NCBI RefSeq assembly: GCF_014297445.1
Contig: NZ_JACORU010000001.1
Coordinates: 1,116,001 to 1,180,000 of the forward strand
Origin: Ramlibacter albus
GTDB lineage: Bacteria; Pseudomonadota; Gammaproteobacteria; Burkholderiales; Burkholderiaceae_C
Reading direction: 5' to 3'
DNA length: 64,000 nt
The notes under the pieces were generated by a model. It did not search any database and was not told where the DNA came from. It saw only the letters and a program-made list of their open reading frames with translations. The position numbers were made by a program, and so were the translations under genes. Of the stretch, positions 1 to 7,070 are shown piece after piece; the first letter of the stretch is position 1; the number at the start of each line of letters is the position of its first letter.

Positions 1-570
1 AAACCGCGCGACCACCTCGCGCTGCCACGCGCCGGAAAAGCGGCGGCGCACGCCGAAGTCGAACAGCTCGAAGGGGTGCGCCTTCTGCGGGCGCCTTGCG
101 AAGTCGCGCAGCATCTGGATCTTGGCCGCGAGCCGCTTGCGCCCTTCTTCCAGCGCGCGCTGCGCATCGAACCGGCGGAAGTACAGCTCGTTGACGATCG
201 CCAGCACGAAGATCTCGAAGGCCATCACATGCACCTGCGGCCCGTGCGCGACGATCCGCAGGTCCTCGCCGTCCGCCTGCACGTCGATGAAGCGGCGCTG
301 GAACCGGAAGATGCGCAGGAAGTCGACGAAGTCGCTCTTGATGAAGCGCAGACCGCCCACGTACGCGAGCTCGTCCTCGCGGAACTGCAGGGAGCACAGG
401 TGGTCCAGCTCGCGCTCGACTTCCGGCAGCAGTTCGGCGAGCGGGTACTCGGGCCGGTTGCGGCACTTGAACGTGTACTCGGCTTGCGTCTGCGGGTGGC
501 GATGCAGCATGGCCTGCCACATCGTGAACTTGTACAGGTCCGTGTCGATGAGGCTCGTGATGACGGCCAT
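1..570 (-). CDS. pncB: Nicotinate phosphoribosyltransferase, 3' part beyond the window edge
   Basis: Translating the minus strand from the ATG at 570 gives MAVITSLIDTDLYKFTMWQA, the typical PncB N-terminus, followed by the EYTFKCRN and ELYFRR blocks of the family. The enzyme converts nicotinate and PRPP to nicotinate mononucleotide in the Preiss-Handler salvage route. About 190 residues are visible of a family length near 400, and the C-terminus lies beyond base 1. The start is 17 bases after the stop of the nicotinamidase-like gene on the same strand, so the two are probably co-transcribed: one makes nicotinate, the other uses it. Family identity is from recognised sequence; cytosolic location is family knowledge. 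Confidence 0.93.
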   Translation of the reverse strand, partial: MAVITSLIDTDLYKFTMWQAMLHRHPQTQAEYTFKCRNRPEYPLAELLPEVERELDHLCSLQFREDELAYVGGLRFIKSDFVDFLRIFRFQRRFIDVQADGEDLRIVAHGPQVHVMAFEIFVLAIVNELYFRRFDAQRALEEGRKRLAAKIQMLRDFARRPQKAHPFELFDFGVRRRFSGAWQREVVARF

Positions 571-587
571 GGCGTGGGCTCCCGTGT

Positions 588-1403
588 TCAGGCGTCGACG
601 TCCCGCAGCAGCCCGGCGGTGGTGGTGACGCGCACGCCCTTGCGGCGCATCGCGTCGAGGAATTCACCGGCTTGCGCTTCGAAGCCCGCCACGGGGCTCA
701 TGCAGTCCTGCAACAGCACGATCTTGCCAGCATTGCGCGAGGGCATGTGCTGCACGAGGTGCTCGGTCGTGGCGCGCACGCAGTGGCTGCTGGCTTCCCC
801 GGCGATGGCGATGGTGGAGGCGCGGTCGAGTTGCGCGACGAGCCGCGTGTTCAGCTGCGTCTCGGGGTCTTCGGCGTCCGGCACTTCGGCCTGCAGCGCG
901 CTGTAGTTCTCGGTCCAGGCGTTCATGCCCTTCATGACGTGCCGCACCGGCACGAGACGCGCGGCCTCCCAGCGGTTGTAGGCGGCGCGCAGTTCGTCCT
1001 CGACGTTGTGGCCCCAGGTGCCCACCTCGCAATGCACCGGCCACACCATCAGCGAGTAGCGGCCGCCGGCTTCCAGCGCGTCGAGGTAGGCCAGCACGCG
1101 CGGCAGGTCACCGTCGCGGCGCGGCCGGTACTTGCCGGCGCGCACGTCGGCGGAGCTGACCTGGGTGAACGGCGCGACGTCGCGGCCATCGCCTTGCACC
1201 CACATCGCCGGCCGCTCGATGCCCACGCTGTGGTGCGTGTCGAGCGTGACGCAGATCGCGTCGATGCGCGACTGCGCCTGGTCGATGAATGCGGCCAGCC
1301 GCGCCATGTCGGCCTTGGCGCCGGCGACCGGCAACGCCGCGCCGGGCATGTCCATGAAGTCGTTCTGCGGGTCGATGACGAGGAGCGTGAGGCCGGTGTC
1401 CAT
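588..1403 (-). CDS. pncA: Nicotinamidase-like cysteine hydrolase (isochorismatase fold)
   Basis: A 271-residue cysteine hydrolase. The nucleophile-activating Asp is seen in VIDPQNDFMD (about residue 10) and the catalytic Cys in GEASSHCVRATTEH. It is longer than classical PncA (about 210 residues). The start at 1403 was chosen because it opens the VIDPQNDF fold and has GGAGAA five bases upstream; an upstream ATG at 1550 would cross the divergent promoter. Its position directly before pncB makes nicotinamide deamidation to nicotinate the best guess, but the superfamily also includes other amidohydrolases such as maleamate amidase. The expression signal overlaps the palindrome shared with pnuC. 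Confidence 0.85.
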   Translation of the reverse strand: MDTGLTLLVIDPQNDFMDMPGAALPVAGAKADMARLAAFIDQAQSRIDAICVTLDTHHSVGIERPAMWVQGDGRDVAPFTQVSSADVRAGKYRPRRDGDLPRVLAYLDALEAGGRYSLMVWPVHCEVGTWGHNVEDELRAAYNRWEAARLVPVRHVMKGMNAWTENYSALQAEVPDAEDPETQLNTRLVAQLDRASTIAIAGEASSHCVRATTEHLVQHMPSRNAGKIVLLQDCMSPVAGFEAQAGEFLDAMRRKGVRVTTTAGLLRDVDA

Positions 1404-1420
1404 GGACTTCTCCGTTGATG

Positions 1421-1435
1421 GTTGTATAGTACAAC
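1421..1435. promoter_or_regulatory. Palindromic operator over the divergent pncA/pnuC promoters
   Basis: GTTGTATAGTACAAC is a perfect inverted repeat (GTTGTA and TACAAC around TAG) in the 34 bases between the divergent starts. It contains a near-consensus -10 hexamer for pnuC (TATAGT, 1425-1430) and lies just upstream of pncA, so a bound protein would block both directions. Role as operator is inferred; no NAD-responsive regulator gene (NrtR, NiaR) is visible in this window. Confidence 0.55.
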
Positions 1436-1437
1436 TT

Positions 1438-2028
1438 ATGGAGCTCGCGGGCCAGGCCGTCTCACCGGTCGAGGCGGTGGCATTCGTCACCGGCCTCGCT
1501 TCCGTGTGGTATGCGCAGCGGCTGAACATCGCCACGTGGCCGACCGGCATCGTGAGCGTGCTGTGCTTTGCGTGGGTGTTCTTCCATGCGAAGCTCTACG
1601 CCGATGCGGGGCTGCAGCTCGTCTTCTGCGTGCTGTGCGGCTGGGGCTGGTGGAAGTGGCGGCAGGGGCAGGGGCGCGAAGGTGTGATCCGCGTGTCGCG
1701 AGCTCCCATGCGCGAACTGGTGCTGGGGCTCGTCGCAGCGATGCTCGCAACCGCCGCATGCGCATGGCTGCTGCGCACGCACAGCGACAGCCCGGTCCCG
1801 TGGCCCGATGCGGTGATCTTCTCCTTCAGCCTGCTCGCCACCTGGAAACAGGCGCGCGGCTGGATCGATTGCTGGTGGGTGTGGATCGCGGTGGACATCG
1901 TGTCGGTTCCGCTCTACTGGAGCCGCTCCTTGCCGCTCACAGCGGTGCTGTACGTCCTCTTCCTCGGGCTGTGCGTCGCGGGTTGGCGGCACTGGTCGCG
2001 CAGGATTGCCGCGCAGGAGGCGGCGTGA
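1438..2028 (+). CDS. pnuC: PnuC-type nicotinamide riboside transporter
   Basis: A 196-residue membrane protein with about seven hydrophobic segments, starting near VAFVTGLASVWYAQRLNIATW, a typical PnuC opening. The conserved segment WKQARGWIDCWWVWIAVDI follows around residue 140. PnuC proteins carry nicotinamide riboside across the inner membrane by facilitated diffusion, trapped by phosphorylation. The next gene encodes the kinase-type enzyme, overlapping by four bases. No Shine-Dalgarno sequence precedes the ATG; the putative -10 TATAGT ends seven bases before it, so the mRNA may be leaderless. The vitamin substrate is inferred from family and neighbours; related PnuT/PnuX proteins carry thiamine or riboflavin. 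Confidence 0.9.
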   Translation: MELAGQAVSPVEAVAFVTGLASVWYAQRLNIATWPTGIVSVLCFAWVFFHAKLYADAGLQLVFCVLCGWGWWKWRQGQGREGVIRVSRAPMRELVLGLVAAMLATAACAWLLRTHSDSPVPWPDAVIFSFSLLATWKQARGWIDCWWVWIAVDIVSVPLYWSRSLPLTAVLYVLFLGLCVAGWRHWSRRIAAQEAA

Positions 2029-3122
2029 AGCACGGGCTCGTGATCGGCAAGTTCTACCCGCCGCATGCGGGGCACCACTTGCTGGTGCAGACGGCTGCAG
2101 CCTGTTGCGAGCGCGTGACCGTGGTGGTGATGGCCGCAACGTGCGAAAGCATCCCGCTGCAGCAGCGCGTCGGCTGGATGCGCGACGCGCACGCACGGTC
2201 GGCGAACGTCGCGGTCACGGGCATCACCGACGACGTGCCGATGGACCTGCACAGCGACACCGTGTGGTCGCAGCACGTGGCCCTGATGCGCGCAGCGCTC
2301 GCGTGGATCGGCGCGCCGCCGGTTACCGCGGTGTTCACGTCGGAGCCGTACGGGCAGGAGCTCGCGCGGCGGTTCAATGCCACGGCGGTGACGCTCGACA
2401 CGGCGCGGACGCTGGTTCCGGTTTCCGCCACGCGAATCCGGGCGGATTTGCCGGGGCACTGGGGGTTCCTCGCGGCGCCCGTGCGCCGGTCGCTCGCCGT
2501 GCGCGTCGTGGTGGTCGGCGCCGAATCAACCGGAACGACGACTTTGTCGCGCGCGTTGCAATCGAGCCTGCGGTCGCGCGGTGGTGCGTTCACGGAGACG
2601 GGCTGGGTGGGCGAGTACGGCCGCGAATACAGCGTCCACAAGTTCGCGCGCGCGACCGCGCAGGCGCAGCTCGCAGGTGAAGTGCCGCCGCGCTTCGAAC
2701 AGCTCGCCTGGCGCAGCGAAGAGTTCGTCGACATCGCGCGCGAGCAGCTGCGCCGCCAACGCGAGGCGGCCGCGCAGGGCGGTCCCGTGCTCGTGTGCGA
2801 TACCGATGCCTTCGCCACGGCGATCTGGCATGAGCGGTACATGGGTTCGCGCGACCCGCATGTGGAGCGCATCGCGGCGGAAGAGCCGGGCGACCTCTAC
2901 CTCGTCACCCACGACCGCGGCGTGCCTTTCGAGCAGGACGGCTTGCGCGACGGCGAGTCGATCCGTGGCTGGATGACGGCGTGCTTCCTCGAGCGGCTCG
3001 CCGAGAAGGGCCTGCCGCATGCCGTCCTGGAGGGCTCGCCGCAACAGCGCCTCGAAACCGCCCTGGGGCACGTCGATGCCCTCATGGAACGCTCATGGCG
3101 ATTCGCGCCGCCGCTTGCCTGA
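2025..3122 (+). CDS. nadR: NadR-like bifunctional NMN adenylyltransferase / ribosylnicotinamide kinase, no repressor domain
   Basis: A 365-residue protein with a GTG start overlapping the pnuC stop (GTGA) and AGGAGG four bases upstream. Residues 1-140 are a nucleotidylyltransferase domain: GKFYPPHAGHH has the HxGH motif (H14, H17), and SATRIR (134-139) matches the second family motif. Residues about 160-350 are a P-loop kinase domain like the NadR ribosylnicotinamide kinase, with CDTDAFATAIW and a Walker A of GAESTGTTT (165-173), where Thr replaces the usual Lys. The N-terminal HTH of enteric NadR is missing, so this is an enzyme rather than a repressor. With PnuC it would turn riboside into NMN and then NAD. 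Confidence 0.88.
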   Translation: MKHGLVIGKFYPPHAGHHLLVQTAAACCERVTVVVMAATCESIPLQQRVGWMRDAHARSANVAVTGITDDVPMDLHSDTVWSQHVALMRAALAWIGAPPVTAVFTSEPYGQELARRFNATAVTLDTARTLVPVSATRIRADLPGHWGFLAAPVRRSLAVRVVVVGAESTGTTTLSRALQSSLRSRGGAFTETGWVGEYGREYSVHKFARATAQAQLAGEVPPRFEQLAWRSEEFVDIAREQLRRQREAAAQGGPVLVCDTDAFATAIWHERYMGSRDPHVERIAAEEPGDLYLVTHDRGVPFEQDGLRDGESIRGWMTACFLERLAEKGLPHAVLEGSPQQRLETALGHVDALMERSWRFAPPLA

Positions 3123-5152
3123 GCCTGCTGTGCCTGCCGCTCGCGCTGCGTGCGCAGACGGCGACGCCCCTGCCGGAGGTGAGCGTGCGCGCAACGCGTG
3201 CGGTGCCCGGCTCGATGTTTTCGGGCGAGCCTTTCGCGGTGCCCGCGGGTTGGCGCGTGGCGGAGGACCTCTCGGGACCTGGGCTGCGGAGCATCTCGTC
3301 GGCGCTGCAAAGCGATCCGGCGATCGGGGAGAGCTACGCGATCACGGGCTACTACGAGAACTTCACGGTGCGCGGGTTTGCGCTGGACCATGGCAGCTCC
3401 TACCGGATCAACGGCCTGGTGGTGCCCGCCGAAATGCACATCGGGCTGGACGACAAGCAGGCCATCGAAGTCGTGCGCGGCAGCGGCAACCACGTCGGTC
3501 CCGCCGGCACGATCAACTTCATCACGAAGCGGCCCGCGGATGTCCGCGCCTTGCGGCTCGAAACGAGCCAGCGTGGGGGCGGCTATGCGCTGGTGGACCT
3601 GGGCCGGGCCGCCACCAATGGGTTCGGCTGGCGACTGAACCTCGCGCACGAAGCGATGCAGCCGGTCGAGCACCACGCCGAAGGCCATCGGGACTTCGTT
3701 GGGGCCGCTTTCGACCTCGCACCTTCCACCGCCTGGCACCTGAATTTCGACACGGCCTACGGCCGTCGTGCCCAGCCTGCAGTCCCCGGCTTCCAGTTGC
3801 TGGGCGGCACGATGGCGCCGGAGGTGGACCCGCGCACCAACATCAACCAGCAGCCGTGGAGCCGGCCGGTGCGCAACGAAAGCCGGCTGCTGGCGGTTCG
3901 CAGCGAACACGACCTCGCTGCGGCCCTGAAACTGCGTTGGGCAGCCAGCGACGCGGCCGCGCGCATCGACGACAGCCTGGCGTTTCCCTTGGGCTGCAAC
4001 GATGCGCCGTATCACTTCTTCTGCGCCGACCGCAGCTACGTCCTGTACGACTACCGCTCTTTCGAGCGGCGGCGCACGACACACGCGATCACGTCGCTCG
4101 CCGGCGAGTCGGTGGCGGGCGCGGCGCACCACGCGTGGCGCGTGGGGCTGGAGCAGGTGCGGCGGCGCATCGAGCAGCGGCAGCTGTATTCGACGACGCT
4201 GGTCGACGACGCGGGCCGTGCGCTCACCGGCTCACTGGACCGCGTTGCGCAGCCCTTGCCGGCGCCGCCCGCCAGTGGCGCCGATCTGCCGAAGCGCATC
4301 GCACGGCAGGGCGCGCTTTTCGCCGCGCACGAAATCGCGTGGCGCAAGTGGCGAGTGACCGTCGGTGCGCGAGCTGCCCACATCGCACAGTCGCAAGGTC
4401 GCGGTGCGGCGCGCTTGCTGCCGCATGCGGCGCTCGCGTGGGAGCGCGCCGAGGGCGAGATCCTGTTCGCCAATGCCGCGCGGTCCATCGACTTCGGCGC
4501 GGAAGCACCGGTCGCCGCGCAGAACGCCGGTGCGCTGCTACCCCCGCGCGAGATGCGGCAGTTCGAGGCGGGATGGCGCCGCATGGCTGACGACCGCGAA
4601 CTCTCCATCACCGCTTTCCGGATGGCGCGGCCTTTCCATTTCGTGCAGCCCGCGGGCAGTTCATGGGCCGGCCTGGGCGACTTCACGCAGGCGGGCACGC
4701 AGGTGCATACCGGCATCGAATTCGCGGCCAAGCGCACATGGGGCCGAAGCATCGAGGCCGGCGTCGAAGGCGCCGCCCTGCGCGCGGTCGCGAGAGGGAC
4801 GGGTGAGCCCGCTTACGATGGCCGCCAGGTGCAGAACGTGGCGCGCCTGCGCACCTCCGCCTGGGTGGCGGCCATGCTCCCTGACCTGCCGGGACTGCGC
4901 GCAGAGTTGCGCTGGCTGCACAGCGGCAGGCGCAACGCGCGTGCCGATGGGCTGGCCCAAGTGGCGGGGTACGACCGGTTCGACGCCGGCTTGCGCTGGG
5001 AAATCGGCGAGCGGGTCGCGCTGCAAGCGGCCGTCGAAAACCTCGCGAACCGCCGCTACTGGCGCGACGCCGGCTTCGCATACGGTGCCGACCTGCTGTT
5101 CCCCGGCCGGCCCCGCACGCTCACCGCGGGCCTCGTCATCCAGGCGCGCTAA
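3095..5152 (+). CDS. TonB-dependent outer-membrane receptor of the NAD-salvage operon
   Basis: A 685-residue protein with a signal peptide (MAIRAAACLSLLCLPLALRAQ), a possible TonB box near PEVSVRATRA, a plug domain containing the YYENFTVRGF segment, and a long beta-barrel ending in an aromatic-rich terminal strand (RYWRDAGFAYGADLLFPGRPRTL). It resembles siderophore receptors in architecture. The ATG at 3095 lies inside the end of the nadR-like gene, overlapping it by 28 bases, so expression is coupled to pnuC-nadR. The placement suggests uptake of a nicotinamide-type precursor, but the ligand is not proven by sequence. Its stop codon overlaps the stop of the convergent EamA gene. Confidence 0.85.
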   Translation: MAIRAAACLSLLCLPLALRAQTATPLPEVSVRATRAVPGSMFSGEPFAVPAGWRVAEDLSGPGLRSISSALQSDPAIGESYAITGYYENFTVRGFALDHGSSYRINGLVVPAEMHIGLDDKQAIEVVRGSGNHVGPAGTINFITKRPADVRALRLETSQRGGGYALVDLGRAATNGFGWRLNLAHEAMQPVEHHAEGHRDFVGAAFDLAPSTAWHLNFDTAYGRRAQPAVPGFQLLGGTMAPEVDPRTNINQQPWSRPVRNESRLLAVRSEHDLAAALKLRWAASDAAARIDDSLAFPLGCNDAPYHFFCADRSYVLYDYRSFERRRTTHAITSLAGESVAGAAHHAWRVGLEQVRRRIEQRQLYSTTLVDDAGRALTGSLDRVAQPLPAPPASGADLPKRIARQGALFAAHEIAWRKWRVTVGARAAHIAQSQGRGAARLLPHAALAWERAEGEILFANAARSIDFGAEAPVAAQNAGALLPPREMRQFEAGWRRMADDRELSITAFRMARPFHFVQPAGSSWAGLGDFTQAGTQVHTGIEFAAKRTWGRSIEAGVEGAALRAVARGTGEPAYDGRQVQNVARLRTSAWVAAMLPDLPGLRAELRWLHSGRRNARADGLAQVAGYDRFDAGLRWEIGERVALQAAVENLANRRYWRDAGFAYGADLLFPGRPRTLTAGLVIQAR

Positions 5153-6045
5153 GCGCGCTTGCGATTCACCAGCACGATGCCGCCTGCCACGGCGGCCAGC
5201 GCCACGACGAGCTGCACGGTCAGCGGCTCCTTCAGCAGCACGACGCCGAACACGAGCGCGAACACGGGCGTGAGGAAGACGAACGACGACATCTGCGTCG
5301 CCGGGTAGTGCCGCAGCAGCCACATCCATGCGAGATAACTGGCAAACGCGCCGATCACGGTCTGCAGCGCCAGCGACGTCCATCCATAGGCCGAGTAGTG
5401 GAACGACCATGTCTCGCCGAGCGCGAGCGACAGGAAGGGCGCCACCACGGCGGTTACCGCCACCTGGTAGAAGAGCGTTTTCTCCGCGCTCGCCGTGGCC
5501 ATCGCGGAGGCGCGGATCACGAGCGTGGTCAGGCCCCACAACACCCCGGCGGCGAGCCCGAGCGCATCGCCACGCAGCTGGCGCGGCGTGCTGCCGCCCG
5601 TGAAGCCCTCGCTGAAGGCGAGTGCGACGGCGGCGAAGGCGATGAACAGGCCCACCCACTGCACCGTCCGCAGCTTCTCCGCGGGCACCAGCCGCGGCAG
5701 GAGCAGGGCGACAACGAAAGGTGATGTGTAGAGGAACACGGTGAGTCGCGACGCGGTCGTGTCGCGCAGGCCGAGGTAGATGCAGGTGAACTCGCTCGCG
5801 AACAGGGCACCCGCGAGCAGGCCGGCCTTCAGCGTGCCGTCGCGGCTGAAGAGCGGCACCTTGCGCGCGACGCACCACAGCCACAGCAGCAGCGTCGCGC
5901 CCGCGAAACGCATCGACGCCTGCCACAGCGGCGGGATCTCGCCGACCGTGCTCTTGATGAGGATCTGCTGGAGGCCCCAGAAGAGGCAGCACGCCACGAG
6001 CAGGGTGACGGCGAGGGTGTCGAGGTGTTCTTTGCGCTGGACCAT
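5149..6045 (-). CDS. EamA-family (drug/metabolite transporter) permease
   Basis: A 298-residue inner-membrane protein with about ten hydrophobic helices arranged as two EamA repeats. It begins MVQRKEHLDTLAVTLLVACC, with a QQILIKSTVGEIPPLWQASMRF block typical of the family. EamA proteins export small metabolites or amino acids; the substrate cannot be read from sequence. It lies downstream of the flavin reductase and MarR genes on the same strand, 43 bases after the MarR stop, so it may be regulated with them, perhaps exporting a pathway intermediate. An upstream start is possible, but the chosen one opens the first membrane segment. Confidence 0.88.
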   Translation of the reverse strand: MVQRKEHLDTLAVTLLVACCLFWGLQQILIKSTVGEIPPLWQASMRFAGATLLLWLWCVARKVPLFSRDGTLKAGLLAGALFASEFTCIYLGLRDTTASRLTVFLYTSPFVVALLLPRLVPAEKLRTVQWVGLFIAFAAVALAFSEGFTGGSTPRQLRGDALGLAAGVLWGLTTLVIRASAMATASAEKTLFYQVAVTAVVAPFLSLALGETWSFHYSAYGWTSLALQTVIGAFASYLAWMWLLRHYPATQMSSFVFLTPVFALVFGVVLLKEPLTVQLVVALAAVAGGIVLVNRKRA

Positions 6046-6088
6046 CGGCGCTGATGCTATCCAGATCGCAGGGGCGACAACGAAGGTG

Positions 6089-6514
6089 CTACGCCTGGCT
6101 CGCGAGCTTGGCCAGCAGTTTGCGCAGCGCGACCTTCTCCGAAGCACCCAGCGAACGCAGCACCGACGCCTCGTGCGCACGCGCCTTGTCGATCAGCGGC
6201 CGCACGAGCTTGCGGCCGGCGGTGGTCGCCGTGACGAGCGTGCGGCGCTGGTCGTCCGGGCAGGCGCTCAGCTCCACCCAGCCTTGCTCGCACATGCGCT
6301 GCACGAGCTTGGTGACAGTGGGTTGCTTGGACAGCACCTCGTGCGCGAGCTGGCTCACGGTGAGCGGCTCGCTGTCGTGCAGCGTCGCGAGCACGCGCCA
6401 CTCGATCGAACTGAGCCCGGCTGCGCGCACCTGCGCATCGAAGTCCTTGTAGAGCGCGTGGTTCGCCTGGCCGAGCAGGTAGCCGAGGTAGCCGTCGACG
6501 AAGCGCTCGTTCAT
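6089..6514 (-). CDS. MarR-family transcriptional regulator
   Basis: A 141-residue winged-helix protein. The region SIEWRVLATLHDSEPLTVSQLAHEVLSKQPTV is the recognition core, and the wing follows at CPDDQRRTLV. MarR proteins are dimeric repressors usually released by small aromatic ligands. Its ATG overlaps the stop of the flavin reductase gene (ATGA). The 18-bp palindrome at 7031-7048, between this unit and the divergent nicX-like gene, is the likely operator. In pseudomonad nicotinate degradation the repressor NicR is also of the MarR family, which fits, but this protein was not matched to NicR specifically. Confidence 0.92.
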   Translation of the reverse strand: MNERFVDGYLGYLLGQANHALYKDFDAQVRAAGLSSIEWRVLATLHDSEPLTVSQLAHEVLSKQPTVTKLVQRMCEQGWVELSACPDDQRRTLVTATTAGRKLVRPLIDKARAHEASVLRSLGASEKVALRKLLAKLASQA

Positions 6515-7023
6515 ATGGCGTGCTCGGTGTAGTAGCGGCCACCATGAAAGAGCAGCGGCGCAGCTCCGGGGCGGTGCGTGCAGCGCTCCACCTCGCCCAC
6601 GAAGATCACGTGGTCGCCTTCCTCGTAGCGGCTGCGGTTGAAGCACTCGAACGTCGCCGCCGCGCCGTGCAACAGCGGCGCGCCGCCGGCGCCCTCGTCG
6701 AAACTGACGCCGCTGAAGCGGTCCGCGCCCTTGGCCGCAAAGCGCTCGGCCAGCGCCTTCTGGTCCGCGGCGAGCACATTGATGGCGTAGTGCGACCCGG
6801 CGGAAAACACCGCGAGCGAAGCCGCCGCGCGCGACAGGCTCCACAGCACCAGCGGCGGCTCGAGCGAAACGGAGTTGAACGAGTTGGCCGTGAGGCCGAT
6901 CACCTGGCCATCGGCCGTGCGGGCCGTGACGATGGTGACGCCGGTCGCGAACATGCCCAGCGCCGCCCGGAATTCCTGCGGCGAGAAGATCGGTGGCTGG
7001 GCCTTGCGGGGAGGGGGGTTCAA
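6511..7023 (-). CDS. Flavin reductase-like domain protein
   Basis: A 170-residue protein of the flavin reductase-like (HpaC/PheA2 type) family. Visible blocks are FRAALGMFATGVTIVTA, GLTANSFNSVSLEPPLVLWSL and the terminal GGRYY. Such proteins use NAD(P)H to reduce FMN or FAD for a separate monooxygenase. No partner oxygenase is found next to it. It is the first gene of the minus-strand unit with MarR and EamA, starting close to the 18-bp palindrome. It may serve a monooxygenase elsewhere in the genome acting on the compound handled by the divergent cluster. Confidence 0.88.
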   Translation of the reverse strand: MNPPPRKAQPPIFSPQEFRAALGMFATGVTIVTARTADGQVIGLTANSFNSVSLEPPLVLWSLSRAAASLAVFSAGSHYAINVLAADQKALAERFAAKGADRFSGVSFDEGAGGAPLLHGAAATFECFNRSRYEEGDHVIFVGEVERCTHRPGAAPLLFHGGRYYTEHAI

Positions 7024-7030
7024 CGTTCTT

Positions 7031-7048
7031 TACATGAAATTTCATGTA
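7031..7048. promoter_or_regulatory. 18-bp perfect palindrome, probable MarR operator
   Basis: TACATGAAATTTCATGTA is fully self-complementary and sits in the 47 bases between the divergent flavin reductase and nicX-like starts. A plausible -10 hexamer for the plus-strand unit, TATTAT (7047-7052), overlaps its right edge. MarR proteins typically bind such 16-20 bp symmetric sites, and a marR gene lies one gene away, so autoregulation plus control of both units is inferred. Confidence 0.65.
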
Positions 7049-7070
7049 TTATGGGGCGAATCGGATTCCC

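Noticed and set aside
76..906. Plus-strand open frame of 276 codons
   Set aside because: It lies antisense to pncB and pncA and has no recognisable domain; open antisense frames are expected at this G+C.
588..1403. Maleamate amidohydrolase (NicF) as identity of the cysteine hydrolase
   Set aside because: It belongs to the same superfamily and a nicX-like gene is 6 kb away, but the direct coupling to pncB makes nicotinamidase a better call.
1404..1550. Upstream ATG extending pncA to 320 residues
   Set aside because: The extension crosses the divergent promoter and the pnuC start and has no domain match.
6057..6545. Minus-strand frame overlapping MarR
   Set aside because: It is the wrong frame of the MarR and flavin reductase genes, Ala/Arg-rich without motifs.
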